From IMG/VR virus record IMGVR_UViG_3300017527_000286, positions 1 through 28,618 of that record: DNA of 28,618 bases; one strand, written 5' to 3'. Both the position numbers and the translations under genes were made by a program. Shown here in pieces: positions 23,501 to 28,618 of the stretch. The notes under the pieces were generated by a model. The model had not been told where the DNA came from and did not search any database. It worked only from the letters and a program-made list of their open reading frames with translations. Position 1 is the first letter of the stretch. Every line of letters starts with the position of its first letter. This stretch comes from a virus.

Positions 23501-23931
23501 GACTTGAATTTCACGAAACTGTCCGACAGAGCATTGACGGTGAAGGGTGCGTTCTTGGCGAAGCTGAACAGGTCTTTGATGTTCGAGGCGGCTTCTGCGG
23601 CCTTACCCGCTTCCGTGCTTGCTTTGGACATGCCCTTCATCAGGAAGGTCATGCGTTCGATCTCAGCCGAAGTGTTAATCAGCGATGACATCCATCGCCC
23701 TGTGACAAACCACAGCTGGTGCATCACGTTTCGCGATTGACCGATGATGATTGACCAGTCGCGCACCGCCACTGTCGCGGTCTTCATGCGACCTTCGACA
23801 CGCTTTACAGATTTGTTTAGGCGCTCCATGTCTCTCTTGAATGCGCGAGCCTGCTTACCGGCGCGGTTCATGCGCACGGTGTATTTGCCGTCATCCAAGA
23901 CAAGTTCTGCAACAATTCTTTGGTTAGACAT
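20581..23931 (-). CDS. Tape measure protein
   Basis: This 1116-aa protein sets tail length and is ejected at infection. The N-terminal tape measure domain shows AEIERMTFLMKGMSKAS, FAKNAPFTVNALSDSFVKFK, GGTDETLHRASIAIQQM and LRQQLGEAVPQA. The middle is long, Ala-rich and helical. The C-terminus has paired HGGGIAG motifs and VPSILQKGEGVFTKEQ, typical of lambda-H-like proteins. By the lambda ratio (~0.15 nm per residue) the tail would be about 165-170 nm, as inference that ignores processing. ATG 23931 directly follows the chaperone stop, with AAGG upstream. Confidence 0.95.
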   Translation of the reverse strand: MSNQRIVAELVLDDGKYTVRMNRAGKQARAFKRDMERLNKSVKRVEGRMKTATVAVRDWSIIIGQSRNVMHQLWFVTGRWMSSLINTSAEIERMTFLMKGMSKASTEAGKAAEAASNIKDLFSFAKNAPFTVNALSDSFVKFKSVGLDPLDGSMQSLVDATAAFGGTDETLHRASIAIQQMAGKGVISMEELRQQLGEAVPQAISIMAQSMGVGYGEMVKTISEGKLKAEPALKAMFTGFQIVFGGRAQSLMDSYNGRLAKMKTAWIELVTQSSGVKDFFAATKELWSSLTNLFNSDIGKEMMDGIGNALASFMLSVNSVVKNLEFAHAKFAAFFDYINSQMLNEDSFFGQIGASIKNALMDIKEFEDWVAANAGTKSGHYDHETPDGIKTNAFIDGYTETEIGLMQKILQRGNAIRSEEFDKALSAYDNHARQLRAKKAMLYAAEVDLQEALAGDTDRAARAGDDVFEGYNADQVAALNAGIDEKINDVHELSATIARLQKEISDGEAHNAKVGNGFLQQASVLVGSAEYADTATAQVELAKAKALYDQSVADRDTYIRQMVELDARLQQRANQPGLVDAFGDQPGPEGAAMDQATRLFNMLNSVNPEVAKLAQNWVKANAEVVEMERNVDAMAGTMSREFSEGADELAKSHTDAFNALKQESSAAAALMLKQASDVMQDSSLSSEEQFEEASRIAEAFYSTQIEGYETLGQAAIDTLIQQGVTGVEAAAIVRAAMALQVQSLIDEQTSILGLLKGGMITTGGAAGKGGGGKSVAARMEAMFETANREAETLKRRFLDPFAYEFPKAIDAARNKIAKLADKSGGKWTQDMKDLFKLMASNVMGKEMLKMVDATRDINRNLKGERAARNDIYDEETSRIRDMKAQMIEMGIWRVDYEQIVTDQIQALRDQLDAASGMGQYANEWKDLFDNISDWGADTFQSISQELADMVTEGEMNMEQLARSALNSFLQISINAAISGVTDLFRTGAKSILGGIMPNVAVNHGGGIAGMAGRSRSVPADAFAMAPKFHGGGIAGDEVPSILQKGEGVFTKEQMKAMGRGGGSGDVKVNLINNSGTQLDSESSDVRFNPDGMVLDVVLKNAARPGPFRDSLKRSLK

Positions 23932-24276
23932 TTACTTCGCCTTCTTGCCTTTCTGCTGATCGGAAATCTCTTTGAGCTTACTAAGCCCTTTTCGAGCGAC
24001 CGCAGATTGCCTTTGAATGAGAATCTCGCCCATTTCACGTTGCAGTCGTTCCAGGGTTTCTTTGAACCCTTTGTCTGATCCGGCAGCTGCGTGAACTGAT
24101 AGAGATCGTATGTCTTCTTCCGCACCGAGGCGGTTCACGTTTCCCGACATCATCCAGAAAGTCCGAAGAGGCAGATCAAGGGTCTCTTGATAGCCTTGCG
24201 AGTAAAAGCGCATGACCCGACAAAACAGAAAGCCGATATCCACGGCTTCTAACCTGTCCTGCGAGCCGTTTAGCCG
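23932..24276 (-). CDS. Tail assembly chaperone, T-part of G-T fusion (-1 frameshift)
   Basis: This frame is expressed as the C-terminal part of a G-T fusion: 120 residues of G, then a -1 shift at 24276 and 114 residues ending KKAK. It begins RLNGSQDRLEAVDIGF and contains FLFCRVMRFYSQGYQETLDL, helices and a Lys-rich tail. The T part would recruit tail tube subunits. An independent start at GTG 24243 is possible but lacks a strong ribosome binding site. The stop is immediately followed by the tape measure ATG. Confidence 0.82.
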   Translation of the reverse strand, partial: RLNGSQDRLEAVDIGFLFCRVMRFYSQGYQETLDLPLRTFWMMSGNVNRLGAEEDIRSLSVHAAAGSDKGFKETLERLQREMGEILIQRQSAVARKGLSKLKEISDQQKGKKAK

Positions 24277-24282
24277 TTTCCC
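24242..24282 (-). promoter_or_regulatory. Programmed -1 ribosomal frameshift site
   Basis: On the - strand, G-GGA-AAC (24282-24276) lies in the zero frame of the G-like gene, as X-XXY-YYZ requires; lambda uses the related GGGAAAG. The zero-frame TAA is two codons further on. A stem with 6-bp arms ACGGCT (24269-24264) and AGCCGT (24247-24242) begins six bases after the heptamer, a favourable distance. The -1 frame stays open into the T-like sequence. Confidence 0.87.
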
Positions 24283-24635
24283 GCGGCATCCTCTGCATCT
24301 TCGCTTTCTTCGTCGATTTCCGCTGTGATGAAATTGCGCACCTTGGTCAGCTGCTCATAAGACATGCCGTTCAAGTCTTTTTCAGAGAGCGAGGGGAAGG
24401 CTGATTTGACCGAATGCTTCATGGAGTCCGTCATCAGCTGAACGGCGATGGTTTGATCCATTTCGCCCTTGCCTTCGTACTTGTCCTGAAGCTTCTTGAT
24501 CCGCTTCATCTCATCGAGAAATTCGCCGATTGTCGGCGTCTTGAATTCGTGCTGTTTCTTGTTGATGGTAATCACCTTGCGGATAGTGGGGGTGATTTCG
24601 TCAACATTCAGGTATTCAGTGGTTTGATCGGTCAT
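24270..24635 (-). CDS. Tail assembly chaperone, G-like (zero-frame product)
   Basis: This 121-aa protein equals lambda gpG in position and size: HEFKTPTIGEFLDEMKRIKK (28-47), a helical middle and an acidic end DEESEDAEDAAGNG. It coats the tape measure during tail assembly. ATG 24635 has AGGA about seven bases upstream. Its last codons contain the slippery heptamer GGGAAAC, from which a fraction of ribosomes would shift to -1 and make a 234-aa fusion. A promoter/palindrome lies just upstream. Confidence 0.88.
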   Translation of the reverse strand: MTDQTTEYLNVDEITPTIRKVITINKKQHEFKTPTIGEFLDEMKRIKKLQDKYEGKGEMDQTIAVQLMTDSMKHSVKSAFPSLSEKDLNGMSYEQLTKVRNFITAEIDEESEDAEDAAGNG

Positions 24636-24658
24636 TGTTTGATCCTGAGTTATGAGGG

Positions 24659-24704
24659 GTCAGTGCTGATATGATTATAATCATATCAGCACTGACTTAC
24701 CACA
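24659..24704. promoter_or_regulatory. Promoter with perfect 38-bp palindrome (tail chaperone operon)
   Basis: Positions 24659-24696 are a perfect 38-bp palindrome: GTCAGTGCTGATATGATTA followed by its exact reverse complement. The centre contains TATAAT on both strands (24679-24674 on -, 24676-24681 on +), and each arm ends in an operator-like 12-mer. A 32-nt stretch read on - (24704-24673) differs at about six positions from the element at 25284-25315. It lies between the tail tube stop and the chaperone start. In read-through RNA it would form a 19-bp loopless hairpin, possibly an attenuator or processing site. Confidence 0.75.
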
Positions 24705-24713
24705 TAAAACGAC

Positions 24714-25238
24714 TTACGCAGCGGCAGATATGTCGCCAACAACGTACAACAGACCCGTTGTGCTGTCAGGATAGCCGTTCCAGGTCACATTGAAGACCCG
24801 TTCGGAATCGAGTTGATAGGCGAAAGTCATGTTACCGGCGGTAGCTGCTTTCGGTACGATGATGTCTTCATTCACATCAGCGCCTGCGGCAATCGGGTGC
24901 AGAGTCAATACGTCTGCACTGTCGATCAAGTTGGTACCAATGCCAGATGTCACCTCTGCTTTGATCTTGGTTGCAACTGAACCATCGATGACCTTTGTCG
25001 AACCAGGCATGGTCGCAACAAGGTTATCAACAGTGGTTTCAGCAAGAGGCGTGGTGATTGAAATGGTACGACCAATCAGATAGTCGTTGATCGGCGTTTG
25101 ACCGAACTGATCGACGGTCACAGTGTATTTCTCCGTGGTTACTTCAACCTCGACACCACCTTTGGTGTAGCCAAGATCAGTGCCACCGAAATCAACCGTG
25201 CAGACGCCAACTTTTACGTTGTCAGTCGAGCTGGGCAT
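24714..25238 (-). CDS. Major tail (tube) protein
   Basis: This is a 174-aa beta-rich protein. GVCTVDFGGTDLGYTKGGVE (11-30), VEVTTEKYTVTVDQFGQTPI (31-50) and a closing strand VFNVTWNGYPDSTTGLLYVV are typical of siphophage tube subunits. It lies between the tail terminator and the assembly chaperones, the standard site. ATG 25238 has AAGGA about nine bases upstream and its own promoter with an extended -10, which fits the high copy number of tube subunits. Confidence 0.87.
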   Translation of the reverse strand: MPSSTDNVKVGVCTVDFGGTDLGYTKGGVEVEVTTEKYTVTVDQFGQTPINDYLIGRTISITTPLAETTVDNLVATMPGSTKVIDGSVATKIKAEVTSGIGTNLIDSADVLTLHPIAAGADVNEDIIVPKAATAGNMTFAYQLDSERVFNVTWNGYPDSTTGLLYVVGDISAAA

Positions 25239-25283
25239 ATTCTTAATTCCTTCTTCAGCTGGTAAGATTCATGCATGTGTTGT

Positions 25284-25315
25284 GATTATAACACAGTCAG
25301 CACTTACTTACCACA
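25284..25315 (-). promoter_or_regulatory. Promoter with operator-like motif (tail tube gene)
   Basis: On the - strand, TGTTATAAT is an extended -10, with TATAAT at 25290-25285. Five bases upstream lies GTAAGTGCTGAC (25307-25296), a copy of the operator-like motif. The sequence TGTGGTAAGT leading into it is identical to the element at 24.7 kb. A classical -35 is absent. Confidence 0.68.
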
Positions 25316-25323
25316 AAGAAGGA

Positions 25324-25704
25324 TCAAACGACCCGATAGCGAATGTCAAAGTTGATGGAGAATTCGATCATGTCACCAGACGAGCGCGAGAAAGGCAATG
25401 GCGTGTTGCGCGGACGGCTGTATGTGACCACGTAATCGTTCATGTCTGTTTCGATCAGGTTGAGCAACGCATAGATGTCTTCAGCCCGTCTCATGCCATT
25501 GTCAAAGTCATAGTCGCGCACGATCACCTGGTAACGCGCCTTGAAGATGCCCGAGATTTCATGATCCGGTCTGTCGCCTGAGTTTTCCGTAATGACCAGA
25601 ACGCCGCGCTTTATATCCGGCGGCATGTGGAAGCTGAACAGCGTTTCGCCAACAACCAGATCGGTATTTGCTGCGATGTGATCGCGAATGGGGTAGACGT
25701 TCAT
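25324..25704 (-). CDS. Tail terminator-like protein
   Basis: This is a 126-aa protein with an alpha/beta layout: an N-terminal helix, strands GVLVITENSGD and KARYQVIVRDYD, a helix RRAEDIYALLNLIETDMN, then IEFSINFDIRYRVV. This resembles the terminator/minor capsid proteins that cap the tail and join it to the head. ATG 25704 overlaps the preceding stop (ATGA). Position directly before the tube gene supports the call. Confidence 0.75.
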   Translation of the reverse strand: MNVYPIRDHIAANTDLVVGETLFSFHMPPDIKRGVLVITENSGDRPDHEISGIFKARYQVIVRDYDFDNGMRRAEDIYALLNLIETDMNDYVVTYSRPRNTPLPFSRSSGDMIEFSINFDIRYRVV

Positions 25705-26108
25705 TTCTTAGCCTTCCTGAGTTCCGAGCGCAGACGTTTGTATAAGCCCCAGTCCTGAACCAGCCAGTCGGCGGCGCGGTCCATAAACTTGCGACCAACC
25801 TTATACGGTGAAGCTCCGTCTTTTGCTTCTGAGCCTGGGCCGAGACTGTAAACACCTTCATGCATATAGACGGCATGAGGCGCGTCTACGGTGACGTGAA
25901 ACTCTTTGCGGTTGAAGACTCCTTCAACCTCTTCAACGCTAATGGAATCTTCCAGTTCACCTTTCTTGTAGGGTGCCATGTCCTGAGCAACCTCAGCCAT
26001 CTTATGCGCGCCATCGCGGTGTACGCGGCGCAGCTGGCGGGTTGAGCGTTCGGCGATCTTCACCAGCTGGATATCGAAATCAGCCCCTTTGATTATTTTG
26101 ATACCCAT
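25701..26108 (-). CDS. HK97 gp10-like head-tail protein
   Basis: This is a 135-aa protein with the gp10 pattern: a helix ending AEVAQDMAPYKKGELEDSIS (38-57), then DAPHAVYMHEG (75-85), a glycine-rich loop (LGPGSEAKDG) and a closing helix with FMDRAADWL. The family is part of the head-tail joining apparatus. ATG 26108 overlaps the previous gene by 16 bp, with AAGG before it. The C-terminus is very basic. Confidence 0.83.
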   Translation of the reverse strand: MGIKIIKGADFDIQLVKIAERSTRQLRRVHRDGAHKMAEVAQDMAPYKKGELEDSISVEEVEGVFNRKEFHVTVDAPHAVYMHEGVYSLGPGSEAKDGASPYKVGRKFMDRAADWLVQDWGLYKRLRSELRKAKK

Positions 26109-26467
26109 ATCGCACCTTCAACGTCGATATGATGCACGCGGGCTGCGACATCCATGCGGCGGAATATCTTGGTCACTTCGATGGTCATGTTGTCACCACC
26201 ATTGACGGAGACTTCGACAAGATCGCCTGTCTTGATCTGTTCGCGGGCGCCAAACAACAGACGTGCCTGAGACAGCTGTTCTTCTGCCTGGCCACGCGAG
26301 GCGGAGCTGTCTGCGCGCACGGTTGTCTTTTCAGTCAGATCATAAAGATGCACCACAGAGCATTTGGTCCGACGTTTGCGTAAAGCGTGGATCGGCCGAC
26401 CGTTGCCATCATACTTGGTGGTTCGGGTAACGATCGTACACGGTGTGCGGGGTCTCAGAGAACTCAT
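26093..26467 (-). CDS. Head closure / head-tail adaptor protein
   Basis: This is a 124-aa beta-barrel-like protein, starting MSSLRPRTPCTIVTRTTKYD and including QLSQARLLFGAREQIKTGDL (64-83) and VHHIDVEGAIWVSK. The pattern of an N-terminal strand pair, a basic linker and a KTGDLVEV turn resembles head closure proteins such as SPP1 gp16. ATG 26467 overlaps the preceding stop (ATGA). Position between adaptor and gp10-like genes supports this; sequence evidence alone is moderate. Confidence 0.65.
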   Translation of the reverse strand: MSSLRPRTPCTIVTRTTKYDGNGRPIHALRKRRTKCSVVHLYDLTEKTTVRADSSASRGQAEEQLSQARLLFGAREQIKTGDLVEVSVNGGDNMTIEVTKIFRRMDVAARVHHIDVEGAIWVSK

Positions 26468-27255
26468 GTCAGCTCCATCATGTATTTGCGCGCTACCGGA
26501 AGTGCGCGTGCGTTTGGATGAAATATCTTATCGGCCTCTGCTAGACCATAATCTGCTTCTGCGATCTTCATGCTTTCGCCATAGAACTTGTGCTGAGGAT
26601 CTGGATGCCAGATAAACGCATGTGTCTCACCGTGTACGGCAAGGGTTCTGAGATAGATCATGACCCAGTGATCCCGAAGCGTCATGCGCCAGAGACGGCG
26701 CACATGCTTTTGGCTCGGGAATTTGCGCCCTGCCCTATCTGTAAACCAAAGTCTTTGCCGTCGCATGTTCATGATGTCTATTAGAACGCTTGTGTTTGCT
26801 TCCTGCTTGCTCATGTCAGAGACGTCTGCCAGCATCAAAGCGCGCAAGGAGGCGTTGCGATAGTCCCTGAGAACTTGATTCACGTCCCGGCCAGTCTGCG
26901 CGATGATCTCGTCTGCAAGATAGCTCGCGGCTGCGCGCTCAGCGTCGATGACAAGCTCTGTGAACGCGTCCGCTGAAGTTTGTTCGTGAGATATGTCGAG
27001 ATGCGTCAGTGCTGTTCTATGCGCTTCTTGCGAGATGAAGCGCATTTCGTTTTCCACTGCGTCCTCTTCAACAGACAGATGCCCCCAGGCGAGAGACTGT
27101 AGTGCCGCCCTCAGTGTCAGTGAGCCTGCATGCGAGAAAGCTTCAAAGCCGGTCATAGCTTGACGCGACTCCTTAAAGAACATCTCGATAGCGGTCAGAT
27201 GCCGACGACCGGACTCGTCGGCCGTTAATTCGATATCATCGAGAGTCTGTTTCAT
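26464..27255 (-). CDS. Structural protein, possibly MuF-like minor head protein
   Basis: This is a 263-aa largely helical protein. The C-terminal part has a string suggestive of MuF/SPP1 gp7-type minor head proteins: GRKFPSQKHVRRLWRMTLRD (176-195), an HGETHAFIWHPDPQHKFYG stretch (204-222) and KIFHPNARALP near the end. Such proteins are usually encoded nearer the portal, so the location between adaptor and head closure genes is unusual. ATG 27255 overlaps the previous stop. A different head-tail role is possible, and no catalytic motif is evident. Confidence 0.5.
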   Translation of the reverse strand: MKQTLDDIELTADESGRRHLTAIEMFFKESRQAMTGFEAFSHAGSLTLRAALQSLAWGHLSVEEDAVENEMRFISQEAHRTALTHLDISHEQTSADAFTELVIDAERAAASYLADEIIAQTGRDVNQVLRDYRNASLRALMLADVSDMSKQEANTSVLIDIMNMRRQRLWFTDRAGRKFPSQKHVRRLWRMTLRDHWVMIYLRTLAVHGETHAFIWHPDPQHKFYGESMKIAEADYGLAEADKIFHPNARALPVARKYMMELT

Positions 27256-28052
27256 GCACGGCCTATTACGATGGATCGTTTGACGTAACCGCGAATTTCT
27301 CGATGCGCTTTAGGCGAAACTGATGACATTGCCGCTTTCTTGGAGACAAACATCTCTGAGCTTTCGCCAACTGTCTTGGAGATCAGACCATCCTGGCGCC
27401 GATCCCAGGTCGGGTCGCCTTCCAGAATTACTGACGCTTCGATCAGTTGGGCGCGTTTCAGGGCGTCTGTGAAATGACCAGGCAGCAAGAGCCAATCTTC
27501 TGCGGCCATTTCATTGAGACGAAACTGTCCGGCTTTCACTTCCGTTGAGATATCGCCCGGGATTGTTTCATAGTCGTGCCAGGGATTGTATTTCAAACGA
27601 GACAGGCGAGACCATGCTTCGCGCAAAGCCGCCTGTCGCTTCGTGTCATCGAACTCTTCCCAAGCCTCCAGAACCGATTGTGCCAGATTGCGTGACAACA
27701 TCATTGATTGTGCAAGCGTCAAAGCGCTTTGCGCAGGAACTGTGAGAAAGGCGAATTGTTCTAAAACGTAGGTCTGACTGAGTGTGACCGACCCTGTGTC
27801 CGTTGCAACATGCAATAGAACGGTACGTGCGCCCTGGCCAGCGCCGCCCAGGGCGTTATCGACTGCCAGAATAGTGACGTTCAGCACATCCTCACCGCCA
27901 TCAACCGTGACAGCTGTGCTGGCGACAACTTCGACGCCTTCATCATCGAAAGCCTGAAAGGTTGCAGATGTCACAGTCAGAGGCTCATACGTGGCGGGGT
28001 CCACCATGTCGAACTCAAGAACAACATCGCTGTTTGGGGCAAATATCAACAT
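27252..28052 (-). CDS. Head-tail connector (gp6-like) with beta-rich N-domain
   Basis: This is a 266-aa protein with two parts. Residues 1-~110 are beta-rich (VLEFDMVDPATYEPLTVTSA) and look Ig-like. Residues ~115-266 are helical and end with LKRAQLIEASVILEGDPTWD (198-217), GLISKTVGESSEMF and a basic tail. The helical part resembles HK97 gp6-type adaptors that dock under the portal. ATG 28052 has GGAG five bases upstream. The fused beta domain is not usual for gp6. Call is moderate. Confidence 0.6.
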   Translation of the reverse strand: MLIFAPNSDVVLEFDMVDPATYEPLTVTSATFQAFDDEGVEVVASTAVTVDGGEDVLNVTILAVDNALGGAGQGARTVLLHVATDTGSVTLSQTYVLEQFAFLTVPAQSALTLAQSMMLSRNLAQSVLEAWEEFDDTKRQAALREAWSRLSRLKYNPWHDYETIPGDISTEVKAGQFRLNEMAAEDWLLLPGHFTDALKRAQLIEASVILEGDPTWDRRQDGLISKTVGESSEMFVSKKAAMSSVSPKAHREIRGYVKRSIVIGRA

Positions 28053-28067
28053 GGTGGCTCCGATCTG

Positions 28068-28610
28068 TTATGCCGTGTGAACGATTTTGCGGATTAGATC
28101 CTCGATGGACGTGGACTTGTGACCCATTGGCCCGGCAATCTTGCGCAGACCGTTGATACCTTCTTCGTCAGCGATGGCTTCAAGCTTTTCGCGGGTCCAG
28201 CCCTGGGTCTCGGTGTCTGATGGCTCATCGAGATCTGCGGCTTGTTCGAGCGCTTCAACTTCCGCATTCAATTCCGCCTCGACTGTCTCGGCAGGGTCAG
28301 CGGCAACCGGCTTGGACGTGACATGCAGCGGTTCAGCTGCGTGATCTGTCTTGTCTGTGCCTGTAGCGGCAGATTTCGGCATAGAGACATCAGGTGCAGG
28401 CACTTTGCGAATGTCCACATGCTCCTGGCCAAGACCGACGTTATGCACGTTGCCGCTCTCATCGACCTCCTCGACGGCAGTGATGGAACCCAGCAGACGC
28501 GCTTCCGCGGCACTGACGTGATCTTCCGAAACACCGTTCTTGAATTTGACGGTTCCCATGTAAGACGAGAACTTTGCCATCTGAGGGTTCTTGAGGCGAA
28601 TGTGAGCCAT
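28068..28610 (-). CDS. Acidic structural protein with C-terminal SAP/LEM-like helix pair
   Basis: This is a 180-aa protein with three parts. Residues 12-50 form a beta segment (KFSSYMGTVKFKNGVSEDHV) like small head-associated proteins. Residues ~70-135 are a low-complexity acidic Ala/Glu/Pro linker. Residues 138-178 (WTREKLEAIADEEGINGLRK, then STSIEDLIRKIV) form two helices as in SAP/HeH/LEM domains. It is the most upstream gene in the window, probably next to capsid genes beyond the edge. ATG 28610; its ribosome binding site lies at or beyond the edge. Confidence 0.65.
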   Translation of the reverse strand: MAHIRLKNPQMAKFSSYMGTVKFKNGVSEDHVSAAEARLLGSITAVEEVDESGNVHNVGLGQEHVDIRKVPAPDVSMPKSAATGTDKTDHAAEPLHVTSKPVAADPAETVEAELNAEVEALEQAADLDEPSDTETQGWTREKLEAIADEEGINGLRKIAGPMGHKSTSIEDLIRKIVHTA

Positions 28611-28618
28611 GTGTTTGA

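Noticed and set aside
24241-24243. GTG 24243 as an independent start for the T-like chaperone
   Set aside because: The in-frame GGGAAAC heptamer, the stem at the right distance and the lambda precedent favour frameshifting. Independent initiation cannot be fully excluded.

Overview
The window looks like one end of a temperate siphovirus that also carries a plasmid-type replication origin, that is, a phage-plasmid. At the left edge, eight copies of a ~21-22 bp iteron lie directly upstream of a Rep_3-family initiator, the only gene I accept on the + strand. All other genes (about 1.35-28.6 kb) lie on the - strand, many overlapping by 1-4 bp, and form a phage genome read from right to left. The host is probably an alphaproteobacterium. 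That rests on a holin of the type found in Rhodobacterales gene transfer agents and on general gene style; nothing in the window identifies the host directly. I saw no integrase, partition gene, CI-type repressor, terminase, portal, major capsid protein, DNA polymerase or tRNA; these may lie outside the window.

Layout in the direction of transcription. (1) Head completion and connector genes, 28.6-25.3 kb: a SAP/LEM-like acidic protein, a probable gp6-like adaptor, a possible MuF-like protein, head closure, HK97 gp10-like and tail terminator proteins. (2) Tail, 25.2-12.3 kb: tail tube, G/GT-type assembly chaperones joined by a -1 frameshift at a GGGAAAC site, a 1116-aa tape measure, lambda M-, L- and K-like tip proteins, a 2023-aa J-like tip/receptor-binding protein, and two small fibre-associated proteins. 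(3) Lysis, 12.3-10.6 kb: XhlA-like coiled-coil membrane protein, GH108 endolysin, GTA-type holin and a 30-aa membrane peptide. (4) DNA metabolism, 10.6-1.35 kb: HTH-metallophosphoesterase, PhoH ATPase, a basic unknown protein, an Hfq/Sm-like protein, RecA-fold replicative helicase, two tiny proteins, zinc-finger/TOPRIM primase, a WGR-domain protein, a small unknown, a Cys-rich/Lys-rich protein, a T4-type ATP-dependent DNA ligase and a small acidic protein.

The replication genes (helicase, primase, ligase) presumably serve lytic replication, while the iteron/Rep unit would maintain the prophage as a plasmid. A near-palindromic 12-mer, consensus GTCAGYRCTKAY, recurs at operon starts (about 3.7, 10.6, 12.3, 24.7 and 25.3 kb), next to or overlapping -10-like hexamers. 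It looks like a dispersed operator for one regulator that would hold the separate transcription units under common control. The strongest example is a perfect 38-bp palindrome at 24659-24696.

The most unusual items are that operator network, the phage-encoded Hfq-like protein, two unlisted-size genes translationally coupled between helicase and primase, and the phage-plasmid arrangement itself. All functional assignments come from reading protein motifs by eye; no database search was run.
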